Shown: in pieces, positions 15,536-24,774 of the stretch | Layout: the number at the start of each line of letters is the position of its first letter | How positions within the stretch are numbered: position 1 is the stretch's first letter | Origin: Streptomyces sp. R21 | GTDB lineage: Bacteria > Actinomycetota > Actinomycetes > Streptomycetales > Streptomycetaceae | Direction: 5' to 3' | NCBI RefSeq assembly: GCF_041051975.1 | Contig: NZ_CP163435.1 | Span: forward strand, 6,737,001 to 6,801,000 | Length of the DNA: 64,000 bases | Translations under genes and position numbers: made by a program | Notes under the pieces: generated by a model | Told to the model about the DNA's origin: nothing | The model's input: only the letters and a program-made list of their open reading frames with translations | Database searches by the model: none

Positions 15536-17523
15536 GTGACGGCCTCGCTTCCCGTGCTCGCGGCCTGCGCGGCCAGGTCGACCGCCGGATGGTGGCAGGC
15601 CGCCGTGTGCGTACGTACGCCCAGCAGGACGGGTGCCGTCGTACGGCACACCTCGCTCGCCAGCGGGCAGCGGTCGGCGAACCGGCAGCCCGCGGGGAAG
15701 TCCGCGGGGGCGGGGACGACCCCCTTGATCTGCGTCATGCGCGCGGCGGCCGACTCCAACGACAGGACGCTGCCCAGCAGCCCGCGCGTGTAGTGGTGGG
15801 CCGGGGCCTCCACCAGGTCCGCCGTCACCCCCGTCTCCACGATCTGCCCGCCGTACATCACGACCACCCGGTCGGTGACGTCCGCGACGAGTGCCAGGTC
15901 GTGCGAGACGAGGATCAGCGAGAACCCCAACTCCTCGCGCAGGCGCAGCAGCAGCTCGATGATCTGCGCCTGGACCGTCACGTCCAGGGCCGTGGTCGGC
16001 TCGTCGGCGACGATCAGCCGAGGGTCCCGGGACAACGCCATGGCGATGAGGACGCGTTGGCGCTGGCCGCCGGAGAGCTCGTGGGGGTAGCTGCGCAGGG
16101 TGCGCTCCGGATCGAGGCCGACCAGTTCCAACAGGGCGGCCGGGGGCCGTTTTCCGCCCCTGCGGACGAGCTGCTTGAGCTGGGCCCGGATGGTCATGGC
16201 GGGGTTCAGGGACGACAGCGCGTCCTGGTAGACCATCGCCATCTCGTGGCCGAGCAGCCGGCGCCGTACGCGCATCGGCTCGGCCACCAACTCCCGCTGG
16301 TCGAACCGCACATGGCCGCGTACCCGGGCCCCCTTCGGCTCCAGGCCCATCACCGTCAGCGCGGTGAGCGACTTGCCGCAGCCCGACTCGCCCACCAGGC
16401 CGAGGACTTCACCGGGGTGCACGTCGAAGCTGATGCCGTCGACGATGTCGACGCCGCCGTGCCGGGCGTCGAAGCCGATGGCGAGGTTCTCGACGGAGAG
16501 GACGGGTTGCCCGGAGGGCAGCGGCCGGGCGCGGGCGCGCAGCCTGCGGGCCGCCTCGGTGAGGCCCGGCAGGGGGAGGACGGTGCCGCTGCCGGGCTCC
16601 GGCGCCTCCCACCGGTCCTGGGCGACGGAGACGCGCGCCTCCACCTCCCGTGCCGCGGGCGCCGCCCACGCGTCCGAGACGCCCTCGGAGAGGATGTTCA
16701 GGGACAGCACGGTGATCAGCATCAGCAGGCCGGGGAAGACGGTCGCCCACCAGCCGCCGGTCAGCACCATGTTCTTGCCGTCGGCGATGACGCTGCCCCA
16801 CGACGGGTCGGGCGGCCGCACGCCCGCGCCGATGAACGACAGCGACGCCTCGAACACGATGGCCTCTGCGACCTGCACGGTGCAGAACACCAGCACCGGG
16901 GCCGCGCAGTTGATGGCCACGTGCCGCAGCACGATGTGCGGGGTGCGGGCGCCGATCACCCGTTCCGCGGTCACGTAGTCCTCGCCGTACTGGTCAAGTA
17001 CGTTCGCGCGTACGACCCTTGCCACCGGCGGGGTGAACAGGAACGCGATCGCGCAGATCAGCACGGTGATGCCGCCGCCGAAGACCGCGACCAGGACGGC
17101 CGCGAGCGCGATGCCGGGGAACGCCATCACCACGTCCAGGCAGCGCATCAGCGTCTCGTCGACCCCCTTGCGCGAGGTCGCCGCGACCGCGCCGAGGAGC
17201 GCTCCCACGACGAGGGCGAGCGCGGTGGCGCCCAGGCCGATGGCGAGCGACCAGCGGGCGCCGTACATCAGCCGGCTGAGGATGTCCCGGCCGAGGCTGT
17301 CCTGCCCCATCCAGTGGCTGCCGGAGGGGTGCCCGGTGCCGTCGGTCTGCGGCTGCTGGTCGAGCGGGTCGTGGGGCGCGAGCACGGGTGCGAGCAGGGC
17401 CGCCAGGACGACAACTGCCAGGAAGCAGACGGCGATACGGGAGAGAAGTGGCAGCCGGCGCCAGCCGCGCAGCCGGATGCCGGGGCGGGAGAGGGCCTCG
17501 GCGAGGCCCTTGCGAGTGATCAT
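15532..17523 (-). CDS. Fused ABC permease-ATPase (DppC-DppD type)
   Basis: A 663-residue fusion. Residues ~1-285 form a DppC-like permease with an N-terminal TM, HWMGQDSLGRDILSRLMYGAR, and about five TMs ending at WWATVFPGLLMLITVLSLNILSEG. A linker of ~70 residues leads to an ATPase with Walker A GESGCGKSL, LSGGQRQR, VADEPTTALD and VSHD, and a C-terminal Cys cluster (CRFADRCPLASEVC). Usually these are two genes. GGAGGAG 9 bp before ATG 17523 decides this start; an earlier in-frame ATG at 17559 overlaps the upstream permease stop and lacks such a site. Confidence 0.92.
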   Translation of the reverse strand: MITRKGLAEALSRPGIRLRGWRRLPLLSRIAVCFLAVVVLAALLAPVLAPHDPLDQQPQTDGTGHPSGSHWMGQDSLGRDILSRLMYGARWSLAIGLGATALALVVGALLGAVAATSRKGVDETLMRCLDVVMAFPGIALAAVLVAVFGGGITVLICAIAFLFTPPVARVVRANVLDQYGEDYVTAERVIGARTPHIVLRHVAINCAAPVLVFCTVQVAEAIVFEASLSFIGAGVRPPDPSWGSVIADGKNMVLTGGWWATVFPGLLMLITVLSLNILSEGVSDAWAAPAAREVEARVSVAQDRWEAPEPGSGTVLPLPGLTEAARRLRARARPLPSGQPVLSVENLAIGFDARHGGVDIVDGISFDVHPGEVLGLVGESGCGKSLTALTVMGLEPKGARVRGHVRFDQRELVAEPMRVRRRLLGHEMAMVYQDALSSLNPAMTIRAQLKQLVRRGGKRPPAALLELVGLDPERTLRSYPHELSGGQRQRVLIAMALSRDPRLIVADEPTTALDVTVQAQIIELLLRLREELGFSLILVSHDLALVADVTDRVVVMYGGQIVETGVTADLVEAPAHHYTRGLLGSVLSLESAAARMTQIKGVVPAPADFPAGCRFADRCPLASEVCRTTAPVLLGVRTHTAACHHPAVDLAAQAASTGSEAVT

Positions 17524-17548
17524 CGGACCGGGCTCCTCCGGGTGCGCA

Positions 17549-18508
17549 TCAGGCCGCATCCCTCAGTCGCGGGTTGACCAGCAGATACAGGAGGTCGATG
17601 ACGAGGTTCACGACCACGAAGCCGGTGGCCGTCGTCAGGACGACACCCTGGACGACCGCCGGGTCGCCGTTCTTCACGGCGTCGATCATCAGCTTCCCCA
17701 TGCCGGGCAGCGAGAAGATCGTCTCGATGACGACCGCGCCGCCGAGCAGATAGCCGACTCGCAGTCCCAGTACGGTCAGTGGGTTGATGAGCGCGTTGCG
17801 CAGCACGTTGCGGCCGACCACGACCACCGGGGGCAGACCGCTGCCGATCGCCGTCCGGACGTAGTCCTTGTCCAGCTCCTCGACCACGGCCGTGCGCACG
17901 ATCCGGGTCAGCTGTGCCGCGACCGGGAGCGACAGCGCGAGCGCGGGCAGGGTCATCGTCTTGAGCCAACCGCTCAGCGAGTCACCGGGGTTGATGTATC
18001 CGCCGGTCGGGAACCAGCCCCGGTCGACGGCCAGGTACTGGATCATCAGGAGGGCCAGCCAGAAGCCCGGGGCGGCGACCCCGGTCAGCGAGACGACCCG
18101 GATGACCTGGTCGGGCACCCGGTCGCGGTAGATCGCGGCGGTGACCCCGCCGAGCAGCGCGAGCACCACCGCGATGCCGAGCCCCAGGAAAGTGAGCTGG
18201 AGAGTGAGCGGCAGCGCGGTGGTGACCTGGTCGACGACCGGCGCCCGGGTCAGCGCGCTGGTACCCATGTCGCCGTGGACCAGGTCGCCCACGAAGTGCG
18301 CGTAGCGGACCGGGAACGGGTCGAGCAGGCCGTTCTGCTCCCGGAAGTCGTGGAGTTGCTGCGGCGTGGGGTTCGCGCCCTGGAAGAACGCGGACGCCGG
18401 GTCGACGTCCGAGAACCGCATGACGAGGAAGACGAAGAGCACGATGCCGAGCATCAGCGGGACGAGCAGGACGATGCGGCGGGCCAGGATCCTGGCGATG
18501 GTGATCAC
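17549..18508 (-). CDS. ABC transporter permease (DppB type)
   Basis: A 319-residue inner-membrane permease of the dipeptide/oligopeptide class. TM1 (LARRIVLLVPLMLGIVLFVFLV) is followed by a large periplasmic loop and five further TMs. The cytoplasmic EAA-type loop is EELDKDYVRTAIGSGLPP, which docks on an ATPase. The C-terminus has AVVIETIFSLPGMGKLMIDAV, the family signature. It pairs with the permease half of the fusion downstream. Confidence 0.93.
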   Translation of the reverse strand: MITIARILARRIVLLVPLMLGIVLFVFLVMRFSDVDPASAFFQGANPTPQQLHDFREQNGLLDPFPVRYAHFVGDLVHGDMGTSALTRAPVVDQVTTALPLTLQLTFLGLGIAVVLALLGGVTAAIYRDRVPDQVIRVVSLTGVAAPGFWLALLMIQYLAVDRGWFPTGGYINPGDSLSGWLKTMTLPALALSLPVAAQLTRIVRTAVVEELDKDYVRTAIGSGLPPVVVVGRNVLRNALINPLTVLGLRVGYLLGGAVVIETIFSLPGMGKLMIDAVKNGDPAVVQGVVLTTATGFVVVNLVIDLLYLLVNPRLRDAA

Positions 18509-18526
18509 GTGCGGACTCCCGTACGT

Positions 18527-20158
18527 CTAAACCCACTTGGCCTGGAGCAGGTTGATGCCGGGGTAGGGCTGGGCGCGGATGCCGGTGAGCTTCTTCGGGT
18601 CCCAGGCCGTCATCAGCTCGTTGTGCACGACCGGGTAGAGCACGGCCTGTTCGGCGACGATGTCGATGTAGTCCTGGATCATCGACTTCTTCCTGTCGGC
18701 CTCCGGCTCCTGCGTGGCCTGGTCCATGTCCTTGAAGAGCTTCTTGGCCACGGAGTTGTCGGCCCAACGGGAGTACTGCATCCAGATGTTCTGGGGGCCG
18801 TAGTTGTAGTGCATGATCAGGTCGGCGTCGAGGCCGAACTGGTTGGGGTTCGAGGCGGCGGCCACCACCTGGTAGTCCTGCTTCTGGTCCATCTTCGTGA
18901 AGACGGCGGTCGTCTCCTGCGGCGAGAGCGTCGTCCGGACGCCGATCGCGTCCCAGGACGCCTTGATGGTGGGCAGGCAGTCCACGATCCAGCTGACGTT
19001 CACCGACAGGATCTCGATCTTCAGGCCCTTGACCCCGGCCTCCTTGAGGAGCTGTTTCGCCTTCTCCGGGTCGTAGTCGTAGACCGTCTTCGCGGGCCGG
19101 TAGGCGGGGTTGGCCTCGTTGAGGAACGAACTCGACGGCTTGCCATGGCCCTTGAGGGCGACCTCGACCATCTTGCCGGTGTCGATGGCGTAGTGCAGCG
19201 CCTGCCGCACCCGTACGTCGTCGAACGGCTTGTGCTTGGTGTTGAACATCAGGAACAGGTTGTTCATCCCGGCGCCGCCCGCGACCGTCAGCCCGCTCTT
19301 CTTGAGCTGCTCGATGTTGGCGTACGGGATGTTGTCGGCGATCTGCGCGCCCGCGCTCACGCCGGAGATCCTGGCGACGCGGGGTGCCGCGTCCACGATG
19401 GTCAGCCAGTTCATCTTCTTGAAGGCCGGTTTGCGCGGGCCGTTGTAGTCGGCGAAGGCCTCGAAGGTCGTGTTCGACTTCGGGTGATGGGCGGTCTGCC
19501 GGTACGGGCCCGAGCCCACCGCCTTGCCCCTGATCGCGTCGTCCCAGGCGCCCGGCTTCGAGAAGACGTGCTTCGGCATGATCTTGGCGAGCGTGAGCCG
19601 CGAAACCCCCTCGGGGAAAGGGAACTTGAGCACGAGCTCGACGTTCTGCGCGTCTATCTTCCTGACCTCCTTGAGCCAGGGCGCGAAGAACCCCTTGGCT
19701 AGGGTCGCCGTCTTCGGGTCCAGGATCCGGTCGAAGACGAAGACCACGTCGTCGGCGGTGACGGGCTTGCCGTCGTGGAACGTGGCGCCCGCGCGCAGCG
19801 TGAACTTCCAGGAGGTGCCGGAGGTGTCGGCGGGCACCTGGGTGGCGAGCGCCGCGTACGGCTCGCGGGAGATCGGGTCGGTGTCGAGGAGCCCCTCGTA
19901 GATGTGGTTGTTGGCGGCCATGCAGAACGCCGACGCGGTCTGCGTCGGGTCCCAGCTGCCGTCGTTGCCATAGCCGATGACGGCGGTCAGTGTGCCGTTC
20001 TTCCCGCCCTTGCCACCACTGGAGTCGTTGGTGGACTCCGGTCCGGACGAGCACGCGGAGAGCGACGAGGTGAGGGCTGCGGCGGCACCCAGCGCGCCGG
20101 TGTACTTGAGGAGCGACCGGCGGTGCAGCGCCGGTCCGTCGGGGGTCACGTCGCGCAC
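18527..20158 (-). CDS. ABC transporter substrate-binding lipoprotein (family 5)
   Basis: A 543-residue solute-binding protein and first gene of the five-gene transport/aldolase operon. The N-terminus has twin Arg (RRSLLK), a hydrophobic stretch and lipobox LSAC, so it should be a membrane-anchored lipoprotein, possibly Tat-exported. The mature part has SBP_bac_5 landmarks: GLLDTDPISREPYAALA, FTLRAGATFHDGKPVTADDV, and VRQALHYAIDTGKMV. GTG 20158 is preceded by GGAGGAA at ideal spacing. Family 5 covers peptides, nickel and, in SatA/SiaE-type systems, sialic acid. The context here favours a sialic-acid-like ligand, which is an inference. Confidence 0.9.
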   Translation of the reverse strand: MRDVTPDGPALHRRSLLKYTGALGAAAALTSSLSACSSGPESTNDSSGGKGGKNGTLTAVIGYGNDGSWDPTQTASAFCMAANNHIYEGLLDTDPISREPYAALATQVPADTSGTSWKFTLRAGATFHDGKPVTADDVVFVFDRILDPKTATLAKGFFAPWLKEVRKIDAQNVELVLKFPFPEGVSRLTLAKIMPKHVFSKPGAWDDAIRGKAVGSGPYRQTAHHPKSNTTFEAFADYNGPRKPAFKKMNWLTIVDAAPRVARISGVSAGAQIADNIPYANIEQLKKSGLTVAGGAGMNNLFLMFNTKHKPFDDVRVRQALHYAIDTGKMVEVALKGHGKPSSSFLNEANPAYRPAKTVYDYDPEKAKQLLKEAGVKGLKIEILSVNVSWIVDCLPTIKASWDAIGVRTTLSPQETTAVFTKMDQKQDYQVVAAASNPNQFGLDADLIMHYNYGPQNIWMQYSRWADNSVAKKLFKDMDQATQEPEADRKKSMIQDYIDIVAEQAVLYPVVHNELMTAWDPKKLTGIRAQPYPGINLLQAKWV

Positions 20159-20256
20159 GGTTCCTCCAGCAAGGAGTGGTCCAGCGGGGAAGTGGTCCGG
20201 TGATGATCGATCCGGTGGCCGACGGCCGGTTGCCGACGGCCGATGGGAGAGGGAGA

Positions 20257-20275
20257 TACGACGTCCTACGTCATA
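20257..20275. promoter_or_regulatory. Operator of the ABC transport operon
   Basis: Imperfect palindrome TACGACGT-CCT-ACGTCATA (7 of 8 positions symmetrical) in the divergent gap between the binding-protein gene and the FCD GntR gene, about 100 bp from the former. Its ACGTCCTACGT core (20261-20271) recurs exactly at 12036-12046 before the sialidase. Confidence 0.65.
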
Positions 20276-20415
20276 GGCGGCAGCGTGACCATAGGAAGGC
20301 GGCGCGAGGCCGGTCAAGGGATCGCACACGAATGGCGTATCTTCCACAGGTGCGACCAATGACGGCGTGAATTACGGGTAGCCGGTACCTGATTGGCCCG
20401 GAGGTGGGACGTCCG

Positions 20416-21174
20416 ATGTCCAGCGAGCGTACGATGCGGCGCATGTCCGAGGAGACCGGAAACCGCCGGAGGTCCGAACGGCGGGTGAGCAGTCAGATCC
20501 AGCACGAGGTCATGCAGCTGATCCTCGACCGCAAGCTCCAGGCGGGCGCGCCGCTGCCCACCGAGACCGAGCTGATGTCCGACCTCGGCGTGAGCCGCAA
20601 CTCCGTCCGGGAAGCCCTCAAGGCCCTCCAGGCACTCGACATAGTCGAGATCAGACACGGCTACGGCACCTATGTCGGCCACGCCTCCATGAACCCGCTC
20701 GTCGACGGACTCACCTTCCGCACCCTCGCCCAACTGGACGACGACACCAGCGCGTTGGCCGAAATACTGCAGGTCCGCGAGGTCATGGAGGAGGGCCTGA
20801 TCCGCCGGGTCGCCGACACCCTCTCCGAGGCGGAGCTGGACCGGCTGGAGTCCGTCGTGGACGCCATGGACGCGGCGGGCCGCGAAGGCCGCCCCTTCCC
20901 CGAACTCGACCGCGAATTCCACGAGTTGCTCTACGCGTCCCTCGGCAACGCCCTCGTCCCCCAGCTCCTCGGGGCGTTCTGGACCGTCTTCCGCCGCGTC
21001 GCCGGCGTCCGCGGCTGGACCGACGACCCCGCCCCGGAGGTGACGGTCCGCCGCCACCGCGACATCGTCACCGCCCTGCGCGCCCGTGATGTCGAGGGCG
21101 CCCAGAAGGCCATGGCGGACCACTTCCGCGGCATCGAGGCACGGGCGGCCCAGGAATCGCGGGGCGTCGGCTGA
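20416..21174 (+). CDS. FCD-type GntR regulator (NanR-like candidate)
   Basis: A 252-residue regulator. Residues ~20-90 form a GntR winged helix (LQAGAPLPTETELMSDLGVSR with NSVREALKAL, and HGYGTYV). The C-terminal ~150 residues form an all-helical FCD ligand domain with the metal-site pattern LDREFHELLYASLGN and RHRDIVTALRARD. The FCD class often senses acidic sugars. It is divergent from the transporter operon and next to the shared operator. The start is uncertain: ATG 20416, GTG 20404 or ATG 20443 are all in frame, with GGAGG at 20399-20403. Confidence 0.88.
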   Translation: MSSERTMRRMSEETGNRRRSERRVSSQIQHEVMQLILDRKLQAGAPLPTETELMSDLGVSRNSVREALKALQALDIVEIRHGYGTYVGHASMNPLVDGLTFRTLAQLDDDTSALAEILQVREVMEEGLIRRVADTLSEAELDRLESVVDAMDAAGREGRPFPELDREFHELLYASLGNALVPQLLGAFWTVFRRVAGVRGWTDDPAPEVTVRRHRDIVTALRARDVEGAQKAMADHFRGIEARAAQESRGVG

Positions 21175-21197
21175 GCGGCACCTCATAGGCTGAGGGC

Positions 21198-21635
21198 ATG
21201 GAGGCCAAGAGCGAGCCGTGGAACGCGGGCGACCCCGGCGTTCTCCGGCTGCCCTCCGGTCGTCTGATCCGCGGCCGAGCCCTGCGCCGCCCCCTCCCGG
21301 CCGACGGCCCGACCCCCACGTACGCCGTCCACCTCCTCGGCAAGGAACCGCCCCAAGTCCCCTGGCGGGCCGACTGGTTGCGCTGGCCGGACTTCCGCCT
21401 CCCGGCCGACCGCACCCGGGCCCGCGAACTGCTCACCGGCGCCTGGAACCTGGCCACCACCGAGCGTGTCGAGATCGCCTGCGGCGGCGGCCGCGGCCGC
21501 ACCGGGACGGCCCTGGCCTGCCTGGCGGTACTGGACGGCGTACCGGCGGACGAGGCGGTGGACTTCGTACGCCGCCACTACGACCGGCATGCGGTGGAGA
21601 CGCCGTGGCAGCGCCGCTATGTCCGGCGCTGGTAG
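21198..21635 (+). CDS. Small protein-tyrosine-phosphatase-like protein
   Basis: A 145-residue soluble protein with a P-loop CGGGRGRTGT around residue 95, matching the C-x5-R-[ST] active site of cysteine phosphatases. RWPDFRLPAD upstream may provide the general-acid Asp loop. It is short for a tyrosine phosphatase and fits compact dual-specificity-like proteins common in Streptomyces. It starts 23 bp after the GntR gene and could be co-transcribed with it, though no functional link is evident. A phosphoprotein target is unknown. Confidence 0.78.
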   Translation: MEAKSEPWNAGDPGVLRLPSGRLIRGRALRRPLPADGPTPTYAVHLLGKEPPQVPWRADWLRWPDFRLPADRTRARELLTGAWNLATTERVEIACGGGRGRTGTALACLAVLDGVPADEAVDFVRRHYDRHAVETPWQRRYVRRW

Positions 21636-21654
21636 CGGGACTCCATGGGCATGC

Positions 21655-22509
21655 TCACAGATCCCGCCGGTCCACGACGACCACGGCGACGACCGCCGAG
21701 ACCAGGGCCCACGCCCCGTACACGATCCAACTCCCGGTGAGGGTGTGCGGATAGTGGCGCGGGAACAGCATGTGGGTGTTGTGTCCGTAGGCCATGTCCA
21801 CCAGGCGCGACCATGCGTTGAAGGGCAGCGCGTTGCGGATGGCCGCCGTCCAGCGGTAGCGGTCGGTGATGAAGGACGGCAGAAGCAGCAGGACGCCGCT
21901 GATCAGGACCATCGTCGTCGCGCTGTGCCGGATCAGGGCGCCCAGGCCCATGCCGACCAGGGCGCCGACCGGGGCGAGGAGTGCGGAGGCCACGACGACG
22001 CGCAGGGCGCCGGGGTGCGAGAGCGGGACGTCGGCCCCCCGGCCGGACAGGATCGCCTGGGTCGCCGCGAAGGAGGCCGCGGCGACCACGGCGCCGTACA
22101 CCGTCATCACGGCTGTCACCACCGCGATCTTCGCCGTCATCACCGAGCGGCGCGCCGGAACCGCGGCGAACGTCGTGCGGATCAGGCCCGTCCCGTACTC
22201 GCCGACGACCGTGATGGCACCGACGCTCGCGACCGCGAGAACCATGATCATGGCGGCGCCCGGGTTGAAGGCCTCGCGCAGGGCGATCTGCGCGTGTCCC
22301 GCCCGGTCGGCCGCCGTGTGCACGGGATAGCCGTCCGTGCGGGCCGCGTTCGCGTTGAAGGCGACGATCGCGAAGGCGCTGGCCCCGAGCGCCCAGTACG
22401 TCGAGCGCAGCGAGCGGAGTTTGATCCACTCGGCGGCGAGGAGGTCGGTGAAGCGGGGGCGAGTGCGGGGAGCGGCGGTCCGCGGAGGGACGGCGGCGGC
22501 TGTCGTCAT
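21655..22509 (-). CDS. ABC-2 type transporter permease
   Basis: A 284-residue membrane protein: cytoplasmic N-terminus with RFTDLLAAEWIKLRSLRSTYWAL (a typical ABC-2 permease start), followed by about six TMs. The second TM region contains GAAMIMVLAVASVGAITVVGEYGTGLIR, the family's EYxxGTIR-like motif. It partners the ATPase encoded just upstream, whose stop codon overlaps this ATG (ATGA). Direction is likely export, as for most ABC-2 systems next to NarL-type kinases. Confidence 0.9.
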   Translation of the reverse strand: MTTAAAVPPRTAAPRTRPRFTDLLAAEWIKLRSLRSTYWALGASAFAIVAFNANAARTDGYPVHTAADRAGHAQIALREAFNPGAAMIMVLAVASVGAITVVGEYGTGLIRTTFAAVPARRSVMTAKIAVVTAVMTVYGAVVAAASFAATQAILSGRGADVPLSHPGALRVVVASALLAPVGALVGMGLGALIRHSATTMVLISGVLLLLPSFITDRYRWTAAIRNALPFNAWSRLVDMAYGHNTHMLFPRHYPHTLTGSWIVYGAWALVSAVVAVVVVDRRDL

Positions 22510-23429
22510 CGGGACTCTCCGGCCAGGTATTCGACGCTGTCGGCGGTCAGTTCCATGAAGGCCGCTTCGAGCGAAGCCGCCTCGGGGGTCAGTTCTTCGA
22601 GCAACACGTGCTGATGGAAGGCGAGTTCACCGATGCGGGCCGCGCTCAGACCCGTCACCTTCAGCGTCCGGTCGTCGTACGGCGCCACGGCCGCGCCCTC
22701 GGCGGACAGCACGGACGCCAGAGCGGCAGCGTCCGGCGTGCGCACCGTCACCGCCGTCCGCGTGCCGCGCGCCGCGAACTCCGCCAGGCTCTCCGCGGCG
22801 ATCAACTCGCCCCGGCCGATGACGATCAGGTCGTCCGCCGTGTGCTCCATCTCGGACATGAGGTGGCTGGAGACGAAGACCGTCCGACCCTCGGAGGCCA
22901 GCCGCCGGAAGAGCCCGCGTACCCACAACACGCCTTCCGGATCAAGCCCGTTGAGCGGTTCGTCGAACAGCAGCACCGGCGGGTCGCCGAGCAACGCCGT
23001 CGCGATGCCCAGGCGTTGCCTCATCCCCAGCGAGAACCCGTGGATGCGAGGACGGGACGCCGCGCCCGCGAGCCCCACCTCCTCCAGCACCTCGTCCACC
23101 CGGCCGCGCGGGATGCGGTTGCTGCGGGCCAAGGCCGCGAGATGGGCCCGCGCACTACGGCCGCCGTGCACATCGCCCGCGTCGAGCAGCGCGCCCACAT
23201 GCCGCAGCCCGCGCGGATGGTCGCGGAACGGCTGCCCGTCGATGGTCGCCGTGCCGCCGCTCGCCCCGATCAGACCCAGCAGGATCCGCAACGTCGTGGT
23301 CTTGCCCGCGCCGTTGGGCCCGAGGAAGCCGGTGACCCGGCCGGGTCGCACGGTGAAGGAGAGGCGGTTCACGGCCAGGGCGGGGCCGTACCGTTTCGTC
23401 AGTTCATTGACTTCGATCACGTACGACAC
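22506..23429 (-). CDS. ABC transporter ATPase (ABC-2 exporter)
   Basis: A 307-residue ATPase: Walker A GPNGAGKTT near residue 40, signature FSLGMRQRLG, Walker B VLLFDEPLNGLDPEG, and VSSHLMSEM. The C-terminal ~90 residues are the variable domain of DrrA/CcmA-like exporters. The start is taken as GTG 23429 (VSYVIEVNELTKRYG); GTG 23420 is the alternative, and neither has a clear Shine-Dalgarno. It is divergent from the kinase gene at 23554, suggesting control by that two-component system. Confidence 0.92.
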   Translation of the reverse strand: MSYVIEVNELTKRYGPALAVNRLSFTVRPGRVTGFLGPNGAGKTTTLRILLGLIGASGGTATIDGQPFRDHPRGLRHVGALLDAGDVHGGRSARAHLAALARSNRIPRGRVDEVLEEVGLAGAASRPRIHGFSLGMRQRLGIATALLGDPPVLLFDEPLNGLDPEGVLWVRGLFRRLASEGRTVFVSSHLMSEMEHTADDLIVIGRGELIAAESLAEFAARGTRTAVTVRTPDAAALASVLSAEGAAVAPYDDRTLKVTGLSAARIGELAFHQHVLLEELTPEAASLEAAFMELTADSVEYLAGESR

Positions 23430-23553
23430 CGTCCCGCCCCCACCCCCGGCAGGGCATCGCCCCGCCGCCGACATTCGCGGGCGCCGCATGTCGACCCCGG
23501 TTGTACATCCGCGGGCCGATGACCGCCCGCGCACCCGCGTCTACGATCGCGCC

Positions 23554-24774
23554 ATGCATGTCACGCCATCTCCGCCACTTCCCCTGCTCAAGCGCGTGCC
23601 GCCGGGCGTATGGGTGGCCGCGACCTGGTGCGCGAGCACGTTGTTCACGCTCCTGACGACCTTCCGGCTGCCCGGCGAGTACGGGCCCGGCCAGTGGCCC
23701 GCGGCCCAGCTCTACCGCTGGGACGGCCTGACGTTCCTCGCCCTGTCCACCGCCATGGCGCTGAACGGCGGCCGCATCCTGACCCGCCGCCCCCTGCGGG
23801 CCCTCGCCCTGCAACTCACCGCCGCAGGCTTCGTGACGACCACCCTGGGCGTCGGCGGGATCCCGCTCACCCAGTTCGTCGCGGTCGACGTCGCCCTGTA
23901 CTTCATCGCGGCCCAACAGCGCCGCCGCACCGGCGCCATCGCCCTCTCCCTCGCGCTCGCCACACTGGTGTGCTGGGTGTCCGTACGGCTCCTGCGCGGT
24001 TGGGACGCCAGCATGTCGGCCGAACTGGCCGTCGCCCTCATCACCGTCATCGCCTGGCTCCTCGGCAACGCGGCCCACCGCACCCGCGAATACGCCGACA
24101 GGCTCAGCGCGCAGGCCGCCGCACAGGCCGTCACCACCGAACGGCTCCGTATCGCCCGCGAGATGCACGACATGGTCGCCCACAGCATCGGCATCATCGC
24201 CCTGCAGGCGGGCGCGGCGGCCCGCGTCGTCACCACCCAGCCCGACGCCGCCCGCGAGGCCATGACCGCCGTCGAGAACGCCGGCCGCGAAACCCTCTCA
24301 GGCCTCCGCCGCATGCTCGTCGCCCTCCGCCAGGCCGACCACGGCCACGCCCCGGAGGCGGCCGGCCTCGCCGACGTCGACCGCCTCGCCGCCGCGACGA
24401 CCGCCGCCGGCGTCCGCGTCGACGTCCGCTGGAAGGGCGAGCGGCGCCAACTCCCGCCGGACATCGACCTGTCCGCGTTCCGCATCATCCAGGAGTCCGT
24501 CACCAACGTCGTACGGCATGCCGCCACCGACTCCTGCGAGGTCTCCATCGGCTACGGCGACGACGACGCCCTCTCCATCGAGGTCGCCGACAACGGCCGC
24601 GGCACCGGATCGACCACCGACACCGGGTTCGGGCTGGCCGGCATGCGCGAGCGAGTCGCCCTGCTGCACGGCGAGTTCACCGCCACGCCCCGCCCCGAGG
24701 GCGGCTTCCGCGTGGCGGCCCGCCTGCCGGTCCCGGCGATGGCCGAGGCGGGGGCGGGGGTGGGGGCGCGATGA
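23554..24774 (+). CDS. Sensor histidine kinase
   Basis: A 406-residue kinase with about five or six membrane segments in residues 15-165, a short coiled linker, and HisKA_3 motif REMHDMVAHS (His near residue 204). The HATPase domain contains QESVTNVVRHA and ADNGRGTGS with GFGLAGMRERV. There is no large extracytoplasmic loop, so signals may be sensed within the membrane, as in many exporter-linked kinases. The stop overlaps the regulator start (ATGA), ensuring stoichiometric synthesis. Confidence 0.93.
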   Translation: MHVTPSPPLPLLKRVPPGVWVAATWCASTLFTLLTTFRLPGEYGPGQWPAAQLYRWDGLTFLALSTAMALNGGRILTRRPLRALALQLTAAGFVTTTLGVGGIPLTQFVAVDVALYFIAAQQRRRTGAIALSLALATLVCWVSVRLLRGWDASMSAELAVALITVIAWLLGNAAHRTREYADRLSAQAAAQAVTTERLRIAREMHDMVAHSIGIIALQAGAAARVVTTQPDAAREAMTAVENAGRETLSGLRRMLVALRQADHGHAPEAAGLADVDRLAAATTAAGVRVDVRWKGERRQLPPDIDLSAFRIIQESVTNVVRHAATDSCEVSIGYGDDDALSIEVADNGRGTGSTTDTGFGLAGMRERVALLHGEFTATPRPEGGFRVAARLPVPAMAEAGAGVGAR

